Position numbers and translations under genes: made by a program | Part shown: positions 1 to 10,085 of the stretch, piece after piece | Layout of the letters: the number at the start of each line of letters is the position of its first letter | How positions within the stretch are numbered: position 1 is the first letter of the stretch | Notes under the pieces: model-generated | Database searches by the model: none | What the model saw: only the letters and a program-made list of their open reading frames with translations | Told to the model about the DNA's origin: nothing | NCBI RefSeq assembly: GCF_021018895.1 | Contig: NC_079380.1 | Location: 4,254,236 to 4,318,235 of the forward strand | Length of the DNA: 64,000 bases | Direction of reading: 5' to 3' | DNA from: Seriola aureovittata | Taxonomy: Eukaryota > Chordata > Actinopteri > Carangiformes > Carangidae

Positions 1-494
1 AGATAGACAGCTATACTGGGCCCCTCGGCCGGCCCCCGTCAGACCTCTCCCACGGCCACACAGACCACTGCTGATAAGAGAGGAGTGTGAGGCAGGGCTG
101 CACAAAGCCAGGAGATCAGAATAGGGCCCTGGTCACAGTCCAGTGAGATCTGCCCAGTAATACGCTATCTCAGCTCTCTACAGCTCTCCCTGTGGCTTTG
201 TTAGTTCCCTCTTTGTCAACAGACAACCTATGTAAGGATGCAGAGCTGCGGCATGAACATACCTAGATACCAACAATGATTTTACTCCCCAAAGACCCCA
301 CTAGGAAGTGAATAAACAGCAACATGACATAACTGTTTTTGATATTTGACAGTTTTCCAAAAACTAGGACTAAACAATATATGACAAGCGTTATCAGCCC
401 ACTCCCCTGCTAACATTAAGCATCTTTGAAATTGTCAAATTATGACTACTGCACCTAAATATAGACAGAAACGCAAACGCATGTGCGAATACAA

Positions 495-526
<32 letters not shown>

Positions 527-589
527 ACGCTCATACTACAGCATGAACACAAGTGTTTTCAAGGGTCAGGTTAGAGATTCGATACTCAC
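1..589 (-). other. rbfox3: rbfox3 intron, donor-side part
   Basis: Non-coding sequence after the 133-nt exon in transcript direction, starting GTGAGT. It holds a CA/GT microsatellite at about 495-528. I see no C-terminal RBFOX exon here, so the next exon lies outside the window. Confidence 0.85.
495..528. repeat. (CA)n microsatellite
   Basis: CA repeat with one AT interruption, about 60 nt downstream of the 133-nt exon in transcript direction. It is UG-rich in the RNA. Confidence 0.95.
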
Positions 590-722
590 GCTCCGTAAGC
601 TGGGATGGGTGGTGGCGGTGGAGCTGTGCGGAACGTGTTGTACACAGCCCGCCCCCGACCTCGCAAGTGGGCACCCCTATAGGCCACCGTAGCGCCTGTG
701 GCAGGGTAGGGAAACCCTGTTA
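590..722 (-). CDS. rbfox3: rbfox3 133-nt exon: RG-rich and proline-rich C-terminal segment
   Basis: The exon is preceded by CTTCCACAG and followed by GTGAGT. With the previous exon it reads [20 protein letters not shown], then [20 protein letters not shown] and PAYGA. The RG-containing stretch and [10 protein letters not shown] are conserved RBFOX C-terminal features. The exon begins in phase 1 and ends two bases into a codon (GC), so the next exon, outside the window, should supply the third base followed by VVYQDG. The 133-nt length is conserved in the family. Confidence 0.96.
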
Positions 723-1867
723 CTGTGGAAGGAAACACACAAGAGAAGAGAAAATGACTTTCAGAGAACATCCTCCACTTGGCATTGCTTACCTTATGAC
801 AGAATACATTAGAGAGAGACGTGTGGCACTGCTTTCCCTATGACAGAATGCATTATGGGGAAGACAAGGAAACAATAGATTTAATCTTTTCTAGGTGCGC
901 CTCATCGAGCACTCTCCTTTTTCCCAGCTCGCTGCTTTGTGCCGTACTCAGCAAGGATCCACATTTGCTGTACGCATCCTTTCCTGATGCCTGGCGAGGG
1001 GCAGCCTTGAAGCATAGGCAGGTAATGGATGCAATACCACTAGTTTCGCACCACGGCTTTTGCATAGTTTAGACACAATGGGCTAGCAGCGAGGAGAACA
1101 GTGGGAGGGTGGACAGGGGAGAGGTAGAGGGCGTTGCTAGGTGTTGGCTGGAGACAAATGGGAGGTGAAGGTTGTTGAACAACCTGACTAGATGTTCAGA
1201 ACTTCCCCAGGGGGGAAGTGGAGCAGATGGGCTGGACAGCCAAGGCCCAAACCTCAGTATGACCCCCTCTACCCCCCATCTCAATCCCCATCTGGGACCA
1301 TCTTTAGCCAATCACACCGCTACATATGTCCTCTCCTGACGGCTACCAGCAAATCACAAAGACTAGGGTAGGTTGGGGTGAAAGGCCTCAGGGTGAGCAG
1401 TAAAGGGTTGGTGTGATAGTGCGGCAAAGTGTCCACAGTCACAGATTAGAGGAGAGGAGATGTGATCCTCAGCTCTCTGCTTAACCTTCAATCAGTCCGG
1501 TGGCTGTCTGATTACAAGCTGTGGAGGTGCATACAAACACGCCGATCTCTAGACATGATTAAGTTGGCCTCCTCTCTTCCAGCAATCGAAATTCCCCCAC
1601 ATCCCCCTTCTCGCTGTTCTTCACCCTCTCTCCCTCCCCCAACGCCTAGTCCATCACAGCACAGTCATCTCCATTATTCTTCATCCCCAGCAACGCCTCC
1701 TCATCACCCTCCCCTCACCTTATTCTTCTTTATTCATTTCAATGACATGTTTTGGGTGAATTCATCACAGACCACTTCAGTTTTGTCCAATCAGAGATCG
1801 CCCTGTGATGGGGAGGGTGGGGGGGCTGTGAAGCTCCTGACTGGCGTTGTTGGGAGGCAGGGGTGTG

Positions 1868-1888
1868 GTGTGTGTGTGTGTGTGTGTG
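1868..1888. repeat. (GT)n microsatellite
   Basis: About ten GT units. Confidence 0.95.
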
Positions 1889-2832
1889 GGGGTTCAGTTG
1901 GAGTAAGTAACACGGGTTAATAACATGTATCCGCTGTGCTTCAGATGAACCCACTGCCACAAAGGAGACAGCAGGCAGTCCCTCGCAATCGCAGATAAAC
2001 TGCACTGCAACGAAGATCCATGGTAGCTCGTATATATTCGGTGGCGTATACGTTTCTGCCTGGGGAGTCACGGTCCGGCGTTACCGTGCCTGGTGCAGCG
2101 TTCGCCCTGCAGGTGGACGAAACCAGTGAGCACCCTAATGAACGATGCACACCCTAGCCCCGCTGCTTCAATAAAGCTGACAGGGAGACAGATTAGTAGT
2201 GCTTTTAAAAACACAGAGAGCCAGGTTTAATGTCTTCTGCCATTAACATCACGCTCCATTAGTGGGTCCGCACACATATTCAAACTCTGCGTCTCATTTG
2301 GCCAGGTAACGCCCACATACCACCCCCCCACCCCCCCCTCTCCACATACCCACCAAGGTGCAGGGCACTTTGTTTGCTGCCAACGTACCAATAGACTGCC
2401 TGGACTCGTAGGGTGCCCCCTTTCCCCCAAGTGATTTATAATGCTGACCTTGACATTTAAATTAGTCTCTTTTTTTGGAGCAGTGGACATCTGAGCGTAG
2501 TTGCTAAAGGGCAAAAACAATCCTCTTTGATAGTTTCCAAGGTGTGTGTGTGTGTTTTTTTTCCCCTCCTCTTAACAAATCGCTACTATTTCAGAGCCCC
2601 AGAGACTCCAATTGCTTCTTTCTTTCTTTTTTTGGAAATTTGTATGCAATATGCATGCACTGATGTATGTGAATGTAAACTCATAATGAGTTGGCGATAG
2701 GCTACACTGCTTCAATAATAACCCATAAATCAAAGGCACTGTCACACCTTAGTAAGCCCGTGAAAAGCAACAACAGCCACGGTGTATGAGAGCACAAACC
2801 TGGTATAGCCACCAAAGTCAAACACCTTTTCC

Positions 2833-2850
2833 GGGGGGGGGGGGGGGGGG
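2833..2850. repeat. Poly-G run (18 nt)
   Basis: Uninterrupted run of G on the plus strand; one of several unusually long G/C homopolymers in the window. Confidence 0.95.
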
Positions 2851-4637
2851 CTGGAGAAAATATGAGTTATGTGCTGGAGGGCGGCGGGGTCACACTGCAC
2901 CTCATATGTCATATGTGTCAACTTGAGAGAAGCTCAATACCTGCAGAGCCAGTTGGACCCGAGGTAATCCAGCTCTGTGCCAATGATGGGGTCATAACCG
3001 GCTCCCATAAAGAAAGATCTGATTTTCCACAAGGTTGATCTCTCTAATACGTCCTGCTCAAATACATCGGGCAATGAGCACTTAATCCACGCACTGGGGA
3101 CCAAAAACAGCTTAATCTAATCAAGAGTCTGGAGCTTAATTATCCCCCTAACGTACACTCCAACAATGAGAGGATCTGTCCACATATATTAAGATGGCAA
3201 TTAGCCTTTCTTTTTCTGTCATTTACACAGCTGGTAGCTTTTCACGAGTCCTCGACAAAACTCTACCTCAGTAGCAGAAAAATATGAACTGGTGACTGAA
3301 AAGCTGCTAATCTCTCCTCAGGAATTAGGCTGCAGAGGAGAATCTCTCTCTCTCTCTCTCTGTTAGCCTGGAGGGACTGGCCATATGAAGGGTGTTTCTA
3401 AGTGGCAGCTGTCCATGGTGCTGAAAATATCCAACACAAGGAGCGAGTCAAAAAAGTTGGCCATTTGTTTTAAGATGAGCTAAATGGTCCAACATGTGCT
3501 GCATACTGAATGTTTTTCATGTTTTGGTGACATATTAATCTATAATATGATACATTATAAATCAATGCCTGCATATACCTTATAATTATAAACAGTATAT
3601 ACAGACTCATGCGTGCATGTGTGACTAAGCCAACTAAATGGAGCAAGACAAAGACAGTCAGATAGCTGTGTTGAAAACGGACAGACCTGTAGTTTTCCAT
3701 TCAAGTGAATGGGAATATGTATGAGGCAGTGGAGAACAGATTCTCACAGTAAAACAGGACAAAGGTGAGCACAGATACTGGATGCCCACCAGCCACCACA
3801 CACCATGATTTGTGCCACTGCCATGTTTTATTGCCAATCCCTCCATTTGACTGGGAACCCAATCACCTCGCTCCTCTTTCCTGGACCAAGACACCCCACA
3901 CCCTCCCAGCAGGGCTCTGGGGGAGGTTTGGGTGTTAGGCGGCAACAGAGGACATGGACCCGGAGTTGGCGCCGCTCGCCTGTACCCTACCAACTACTCC
4001 CTACCCACCCCTCCTCCTCCTCCATCAGTAGGAGGAGCCAATCCACTCTGGAAGAGGTTAAGAGTGGGGAGCCGGCGTGAGGCTCTCATCCGTCATTCTC
4101 CTGAATGGGTTTTGAGGACAATAAACCTGTAGCGCCAGGACGAATGGAGACGAAGTGTGCTGTCACTGAGCCAGGATTTATGGCTCCCAATTTTACTGAT
4201 CTCCCGCACAGAAATGAGGACTGATAAACAGTGATTAATCGCCTTTATATCCCATTTTACTCCCACCAAAAGTATATTAACTGTAGCTATGATGATTTTC
4301 CTGGAACCTCATTCTTGTTTTTTCTCAGGAAGCGACAAACATCACAGTCTAAAGCATGGTCAGTGTTGTTATTTTTTTCTTTTTCTTTTTTTTTTTTTAT
4401 CGCTAAAGCGGCCGTTTGCTGCTCATTAGGGCGGTTTTGTTTCAAAAATGTATCTCTTATTTATGTTTCCCATCTTCCCAGCTGGCAAGCATATGTTGTC
4501 GTTTAGGCTTGGCAAACTCCAGCGCCATGTCAAGACGACTTGAAAAATTAGCAGCCAATAAATCACCCAGCCCCTCCTGCTTCCCCTGCCTGGAGTGGTG
4601 GACCACACTCCCTCTGATTTATGAGATGATTTGGGAA

Positions 4638-4676
4638 GTGTGTGTGTGTGTGTGCGTGTGTGTGTGTGTGTGTGTG
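4638..4676. repeat. (GT)n microsatellite
   Basis: About 19 GT units with one GC interruption. Confidence 0.95.
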
Positions 4677-4969
4677 AGGGTGTGTGTGAGTATAATATGG
4701 AGAAAGTGCACATGAAAGCGACGACATGTATTAGTGTCTGTGTTCTACATAGGTTATCTATTTCTGTATGCTGGAATGCTTTGGTCTGAGTGTAAAAACA
4801 GAGCAGGGGATAGTGTTGTGTGTGTATATGGGTCAATGAAATGATTGTTAATAGAAGTTAGACTTACTTAATGTCCAGATTTTTCATATAGTGGATATTC
4901 TACCTGACCCATGGCAGAATTTAAATGTTTGAACATGTGCTAAAATCTACAGAGGAGTGCGTGTCTGTT

Positions 4970-4973
<4 letters not shown>

Positions 4974-5005
<32 letters not shown>

Positions 5006-5020
5006 TGTGTGTCTGTGTGT
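4974..5020. repeat. (GT)n microsatellite
   Basis: Imperfect GT array with AT and CT interruptions, directly followed by a G-rich block. Confidence 0.95.
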
Positions 5021-5054
5021 AATTATCAGGGGAAGATGTCAAAACCAAGGGAAT

Positions 5055-5136
5055 GGTGGGGGGGCGGGGGGGGGAGGAGGAGGAGGTGGGGAGGAGGCAG
5101 GGGAGGGGGCATGGAGGGGGTGAGGGGTTGGGGATG
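5055..5136 (+). repeat. G/GGA-rich low-complexity block
   Basis: G runs of up to eight and GGA units over about 80 nt. It has G-quadruplex-forming potential on the plus (non-transcribed) strand. Confidence 0.85.
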
Positions 5137-5876
5137 AAATAAAAATGATAGATGACTGCTTTCTGTCATGGACAGTTATTTAGAGGTTCGCCGTAAAGCT
5201 GTCCGGGGAATGAACAGATTTTAGTCTAATGAGCAGAAAGGAAAGCCGTTAAAGTGGCGCGATGTGCTCAGCACTTCTTCCAAATGAAATAGTACCATTT
5301 CCCCCTCATTAAAATGCAAAGGGTTCATATAACATACAGCAATAAAGCTGGCATGTCGAGGCACAGAGAGATAGGGAAAACCCCACTGAGCTCATCTCAT
5401 TCCTCCATTACTGAGACCAGAAGGAATAGCGGCCTTCGACAGGGTAGGTGCCAACAATATCGCTCACTCAATCTCCCTTATTCGGTTAGCTCTGTAAAAG
5501 TCAATCTGGCGCACTTGGCAAATCCATCCACAGCAGCAGCCTCCACAATCTGATAACAGTTGCAGGGGCGCTTGCTCTTGAAATCATTTTTTTCAGCTTT
5601 ACAGTTGCACACCGTGCAAACAATGGCTCAGGCTGCTTCAGCCACTCACAGAGGCTTGGATCATCCACTGCTTATCTGGGCCGCTCTCAGATTCACTTTG
5701 ATTTGAGGGGAATTTCATGTTCAGTAGGTTCAGGATGAACCCGATTGTAGAAATTCAGGGGTCAGATTGGGTTTGGCTGCGGCTGATAGTGGCCTCAGGT
5801 ACACTGCAGTGCATGTGGTGGAAGGCAGAGAGAAAAACACTCAAAATTCTACGTGCAGAGGCTGTAGGTCTCTTAC

Positions 5877-5930
5877 CAGCATACAGTTCAGGACCATAGA
5901 CAGCTCCGACCACTGGATTCAGCTTCCAGC
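5877..5930 (-). CDS. rbfox3: rbfox3 54-nt exon: GWKLNPVVGAVYGPELYA
   Basis: The exon follows TTCACCAG and ends with GTAAGA. It completes a split glycine and encodes WKLNPVVGAVYGPELYA, then donates one base to the next codon (G|TA, valine). PELYA replaces the usual PEFYA. This is the region immediately after the RRM. In RBFOX1/2, tissue-specific 40- and 43-nt exons are inserted between this exon and the 133-nt exon. Here the exon joins directly in frame to the 133-nt exon as YAVTGFPYP, which is the RBFOX3 form. Confidence 0.96.
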
Positions 5931-6020
5931 CTGGTGAACAAGCAGAAACTCCACTGACAGCGAGAACTTAATGGACATTTCAATTGTTTTAAGGGTTTTT
6001 AGATATAGGTAGGCACTTAC
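5931..6020 (-). other. rbfox3: rbfox3 short intron (90 nt)
   Basis: A 90-nt intron from GTAAGT to TTCACCAG between the 61- and 54-nt exons. It is the only very small intron in a locus where the others run from 0.8 to 7.9 kb. Both sites are near consensus. Confidence 0.93.
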
Positions 6021-6081
6021 CATTCGTGTAAGGGTTGGCCACTTTTTTGTTTGTCATCACTCGTGCTGTTGCATTGTTCAC
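6021..6081 (-). CDS. rbfox3: rbfox3 61-nt exon: end of RRM (VNNATARVMTNKK...)
   Basis: The exon follows AACAG and ends with GTAAGT. It starts in phase 0 and leaves one base over. It encodes VNNATARVMTNKKVANPYTN plus the first G of the next glycine codon. This is the last RRM strand and the short segment after it. VAN replaces the TVN/TGN usual in mammalian RBFOX proteins; the rest follows consensus. The 61-nt length is conserved in the family. Only 90 nt separate it from the next exon. Confidence 0.96.
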
Positions 6082-6341
6082 CTGTTCAAAGCAACAAAAC
6101 ACACAGCCCGTGATTACCGACCTTCACATTTACTGTCCAGATATCCAGGATGGGCCACAAGCAAGCAGCAAGCCAAGATGGCACAAAGACAAATTCATAA
6201 AGTAACAGATAAAAAAATAAATGATTATGTAAATATGTTTTTAGCACTTTGGTGTGATTGAGTTTGGTTCAACCTTTCATGAATTTATTCATCGTTTCAA
6301 TTTTCTTACACATTATTAAATTACTGGAAAGGGGGGGAAAG

Positions 6342-6812
6342 CATGCACCAATTACCCACAGGTATGAATAAAAAAAAATAAAAAGAGAGCATCCTACAAA
6401 ATCAGTAATTGGTTGGATAAACAAATGGATTCCAAAAGAAAAACACAGACAGTGCTTTGATTTTCTTCTATTGACCTGATGAGAATGACTGAGTGGGGGC
6501 TCGGCTCATCGCAAACACGAGAAGAATTAGAGCAGGCAGCACTAAACGATGGTGACAGGGGAATGCAGGTCTTCTCGGGTTTGACAGGAACCCAGAAGAT
6601 GATAGCATGCATTCATTCTCCATTGTCAGGTGATGATGGACAACTGGCGTGTCCAGGTTGACATATACGGGTCCTGCATTCTACTGAGAACAAGTTATAT
6701 GCACCATTATGCATGCATGCATCCAGGCGCGCGCACGCACACACACACATACAGACACACACTCAGGGATGCAGATATCCACACACACACACACACATAG
6801 CAGCCACATGCT
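6342..6812 (-). promoter_or_regulatory. Cluster of UGCAUG (RBFOX-binding) splicing elements
   Basis: Four UGCAUG hexamers on the transcript strand lie at 6347-6342, 6611-6606, 6717-6712 and 6721-6716 (the last two overlap), with AGCAUG at 6812-6807. They start about 80-190 nt downstream of the 93-nt exon. A random 812-nt sequence would hold about 0.2 copies. UGCAUG is the known RBFOX site, and downstream placement generally favours exon inclusion. The motifs are seen directly; their use in this gene is inferred. Confidence 0.7.
6727..6798. repeat. Paired CA/GC-CA arrays beside the UGCAUG cluster
   Basis: GCGCGCGCACGCACACAC and a second CA block at 6781-6798. In the transcript these are UG repeats about 100-170 nt downstream of the 93-nt exon. 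Confidence 0.9.
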
Positions 6813-6893
6813 AATGCATGGGTTTGTCGGTAAGTTTAGGAGGAAGCAGGCAGGAAGTAGAAAAAGATGGAAAATAGGGAAAAATGAAAGCAC

Positions 6894-6986
6894 CTCAATT
6901 TTGCGTCCCTCTACGATTGTACCGTTTAGTTTCTCCCGTGCACGATCAGCATCTGTGCTTGTTTCAAAAGTTACAAACCCAAAGCC
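6894..6986 (-). CDS. rbfox3: rbfox3 93-nt exon: RNP1 and C-terminal half of RRM
   Basis: The exon encodes 31 residues, [20 protein letters not shown] followed by [11 protein letters not shown]. It completes RNP1 (K|GFGFVTF), whose aromatic residues contact RNA. It is 93 nt, phase 0, so skipping would remove 31 residues in frame and destroy the RRM. In mammals this exon is known to be skipped under RBFOX autoregulation to give dominant-negative isoforms. The acceptor is CTCTCAG. A possible branch sequence CTAAC lies with its A only about 15 nt upstream (7001), and the main pyrimidine tract is further upstream (about 7010-7038). The donor is GAG|GTGCTT, far from GTRAGT and the weakest of the seven, which fits regulated use. 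Confidence 0.97.
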
Positions 6987-7044
6987 CTGAGAGCGCCAAG
7001 TTAGCCACCGGTAGAGAGAAAGGAGGGGGGGAAAAGGTTGGACA

Positions 7045-7047
<3 letters not shown>

Positions 7048-7075
<28 letters not shown>
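7048..7075. repeat. (CA)n microsatellite upstream of the 93-nt exon
   Basis: About 14 CA units, which read as (UG)n in the transcript and end about 62 nt before the exon. Confidence 0.95.
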
Positions 7076-8298
7076 CCACACATATTCACACACGCACAGA
7101 GAGGAAAAAGAAATAGGGAAGGGAGGAGAGAAGGGAAAGAGGTGAGAAGACAGGAGTAGGTGAGCAGCAGAGTCGAGTTGTAAGCAGCCAGATTAATTAG
7201 AGGCAGTTAGTGAGGCGTCAGGAAACAGCAAACAGAGAGATCCGAGGAGGAGAGGATAACGGTGACATGACCTCACACAACAACACCAACAAACCTGCCT
7301 GCTTTACCCAATTAAACAGCACAGCACTGGTGCCATGGGTGAATGTCAGGAAGCAGCAGATGCAAAACACTGTGTTAGCTGCCATAATAGTCGCATAATT
7401 ATCTACACAACTTCAGCAGCGGCGGACGCTCAAACGGCCCCGACTCCCTTTGAAGACGTGGGCAACAGGGGAAGGAATGAAGAGGAATTCTCCAAAGAGA
7501 GATGTTAACTTGATCTCTGACTATTTCTAATTCACTGCACTAATAAGTAGGACGTTTTTATAGAGGCAAAATTACACCGGCTCACTGATGCAAAAAAAAA
7601 AAAAGAAAAAAAAAGAAAAGAAAAGTGATTGGTGTCACTGCAAATACCATCGTCTATGATAGAGAAGAGCTAGGATATTGACTTTAAACCCTGACCAAAA
7701 TATACCCAACCTCTCATTTCCATCCCCCCTCCCCCCTCAACTCTCTGTCTCCCTCGCTCCCCTGGGGGGTTTGTCACTTGCTTGAGTTATGTGGACTGGG
7801 ATACTGGACCTGAGCTCTATAGCAGAAGCATTAAGATATGCTGGTCAAACAAGTCCCATTCCTTTGGTTTCTATATATACTTATAGAGGTATGGGCAGGG
7901 GAAGAGGGAGTATGGCCGGCGCTGCCTGATAATTGCTTGAGGATGTAATACATGTGAGAGATGGCGAGCAGTGTGATCTTGTATGCATACACAGGATCTC
8001 CGGGCTGCTATTCCTAGCATAAATAACACAGGACCTGTCCTTGGGGAAAGAGAGATAAAGAAATAAATTCAAAAAAGGAATTGAGGGCAAAATTAATCCT
8101 TTGGACATTCACCCGACTGTGGTTACCCCGTCTATCTTTTTTTTTTATCATGCACAAATAATTAGCTTACAAGAGGGGCGAGTGGAGCCACCATTTTTCA
8201 AAGGAGACAAACATATTGAATGCAAATTGCCAAAGCTTCATAGGAAATAGATTGTTTATTAATGGCCTGGTAGGTTCATTATATAGCACACAGGGTAC

Positions 8299-8299
8299 G

Positions 8300-8330
<31 letters not shown>

Positions 8331-8343
8331 GAGAGAGAGAGAG
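8299..8343. repeat. (GA)n repeat
   Basis: GA array with one GGG interruption. Confidence 0.95.
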
Positions 8344-8919
8344 GCATCATGGGTAATGGCTTTGTAGGGCACAAACAATAAATGCTTGTTACGGCGGAGG
8401 AGGCAGGTTTATCCGGTGCTCAATCTTGTCTGGCAGAGGGGGCTGAGTGCAGCAGCGTCGCCTGGTTCCAGGGCTCCCTGCATGCCTGTATACGAGCCCC
8501 AACTACTCCCAGGTATGAATGGGAATCAATAGTATTCATGCCTCAACACCCAGCTAGGGAACCTGTCTCCTTTATGAATGGAAAGCTGTGGAGCTTAGTA
8601 CACTCTATTAAATGAACAGCTGGATGAGTAGCACTCGGCTGTTCACACCTCCGCAGGCTTCACCTGTCCATGGTAGGTGGTTCGGAGACTGATACTGCAG
8701 TAACATAACAGCGCTGCGGCTATTTTTCAGCCGGCTTGTTGGTAATGTTGGTTTAGGGAGTTTAAATTAGCCTTCTGATCAGAGACGTGCCAAGAAATAG
8801 ACACAAAGTCAAATTTGAATTATATACAATATTTTTTGATTTTCTGTTCAACTTGCCTTGGAAAGAACTGGGTTGTTTATACTCTATATTTTATTAATGT
8901 CAACAAATCCCAAGTATTG

Positions 8920-9370
8920 TGTGTGTAAAGCCAAACGCCTGATATATCTCACTCCTCTGCCACGGAGCTCCATTGTTTCCAAAAACTATTAAAAACACAT
9001 CAGTGAACCGCACTGGTTGCACTGGGTGACATTTTCCTTCATTACCATGAACGCAGACACGCTGTAGTTTATTTTGACTCGGTCCCACACACGCGCACAC
9101 ACACGCACCGTCCTGCTGCTGGAATTACTCACCAGAGAACCAAATGTGGATTAATCCACCCAATAGTCCCCAACGACAGCGCTGTTTAGACAGTGACCAG
9201 CTATTTTAGGAAATTACTGAGTCCCTTTTTTTAAACACAGATTTGTATACCTGTGACCCAGTTTTAAAGATTCACATCTTCAGTAGGAAACAATGGGTTT
9301 TGGGGCTGAGAGCCACGGACAGAGTGGGCAGGTCAGAAAGTGCAGAGAGATGGACTCACACACTGATGGT
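8920..9370. mobile_element. Interspersed repeat family X, copy 1
   Basis: This shares with copies 2 and 3 an ordered set of segments. In order they are GACTC(g/a)GTCCCACACAC, CCTGCTG, a short gap, AAATGTGGATTAATCC at 9145-9160, then AGTCCCCAAC. It also shares AAAGATT(c/t)ACATCTTCAGTAG (about 9265-9287) with copy 3. It is the longest copy, and its CA tract is short and imperfect. No open frame or clear terminal inverted repeats are seen. It resembles a repeat frequent in teleost genomes, class unknown. Confidence 0.75.
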
Positions 9371-9809
9371 TGGGATTTGTTGGCAATAAGAAAAATGGCA
9401 GAATAATGCCAGCCTCATCCTTTTTACTGGCTCCTTTAAAACCATTAAGTAAATTAGCTTGGATGTGAGCCTTCAATAAATGTGTAAAAACTTCCATTTA
9501 GCAACCAGATGATGTCGTGTTTGTCCAAAGCTTGAGATACAAGGTAATGCTGGTGTTAGCCTCCAAATTTCTTTCAACCAAACTACTTTTATTTTCAAAA
9601 CATCCCAGAGGACATTATTATTATTATCCTCAATTATTTTATATTTAAAACAAAATGATAAAAAGCTGAATAATGTAGAATCGTTTTTAATCAACACCCG
9701 GGCTTCAAAGAGGACCAGGTGCCTAAATAAGTGGTTTCAATTCCATAAGCTGGAGGACCTGCAGCCTGCTGGTGGATTAAGTGAATTGTGAAACAGCTCA
9801 ATAATGAAT

Positions 9810-9819
9810 TGATTGACAG
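9810..9819 (+). promoter_or_regulatory. PBX-MEIS/PREP-type composite motif
   Basis: Exact TGATTGACAG, the established PBX-MEIS/PREP consensus. It lies in a non-repetitive block (about 9710-9840) with other homeodomain-like sites (TAATGATT). Chance expectation for this decamer in 64 kb on both strands is about 0.1, and there are two. Enhancer function is inference. Confidence 0.35.
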
Positions 9820-10031
9820 GGCTAATGATTCACAACTTGGGTTAGAGCTGCAACAACAAAAACAATGGGGAGGGAGGGAGAAGGAGAAAGAGAGGCACGG
9901 CGAAATGCAGCTCTCCAGGACCAGGCTTAGAGACCACTACTCTCAGCCAATGTACACACTACACTAATGCCATCATTAGGAAACAGAAGAAGTACATGGT
10001 AATGAAGCAGCTGGCGTTCTAGTTCACTTAC

Positions 10032-10085
10032 CTTGGATCCTCGCTCATTAAAGATAATCTCCACATCTAAAATCTTTCCAAATTG
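10032..10085 (-). CDS. rbfox3: rbfox3 54-nt exon: RRM middle (QFGKILDVEIIFNERGSK)
   Basis: The exon lies between a GCAG acceptor and a GTAAGT donor, phase 0 at both ends. It encodes 18 residues, QFGKILDVEIIFNERGSK, apparently identical to the vertebrate RBFOX consensus. It covers the RRM helix-1/strand-2 region. The final lysine is the first residue of the split RNP1 motif, which is completed by the 93-nt exon. Confidence 0.97.

Larger units (their letters stand above)
723..5876 (-). other. rbfox3: rbfox3 intron (5154 nt) between the 54- and 133-nt exons
   Basis: This intron starts GTAAGA and ends CTTCCACAG. Its position corresponds to where RBFOX1/2 carry mutually exclusive 40/43-nt exons; I could not identify an equivalent exon. 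It contains GT repeats (about 1868-1888, 4638-4676, 4974-5020), an 18-nt G run (2833-2850), a CT tract (about 3345-3362) and a G/GGA-rich block (about 5055-5136). The rest looks like unique non-coding sequence. Confidence 0.85.
6082..6893 (-). other. rbfox3: rbfox3 intron (812 nt) after the 93-nt exon, rich in UGCAUG
   Basis: This intron begins with the weak donor GTGCTT and ends AACAG. Read on the transcribed strand it has four UGCAUG sites (plus-strand CATGCA at 6342, 6606, 6712 and 6716) and one AGCAUG (6807-6812). It also has UG-repeat blocks (plus-strand CA at about 6735-6772 and 6781-6798). See the separate entry for the UGCAUG cluster. Confidence 0.9.
6987..10031 (-). other. rbfox3: rbfox3 intron (3045 nt) before the 93-nt exon
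   Basis: This intron runs from GTAAGT to CTCTCAG. It contains a CA array (about 7048-7075, UG in the transcript) close to the acceptor, an A-rich tract (about 7591-7623) and GA repeats (about 8299-8343). It also holds interspersed repeat copy 1 (about 8920-9370) and a PBX/MEIS-type motif at 9810. Only one UGCAUG is seen (8149-8154), more than 1.1 kb from the exon. Confidence 0.88.

Noticed and set aside
723..5876. A 40/43-nt alternative exon as in RBFOX1/2 between the 54- and 133-nt exons
   Set aside because: I looked for AG/GT-bounded microexons encoding the known tissue-specific peptides and found none. RBFOX3 is not expected to have them.
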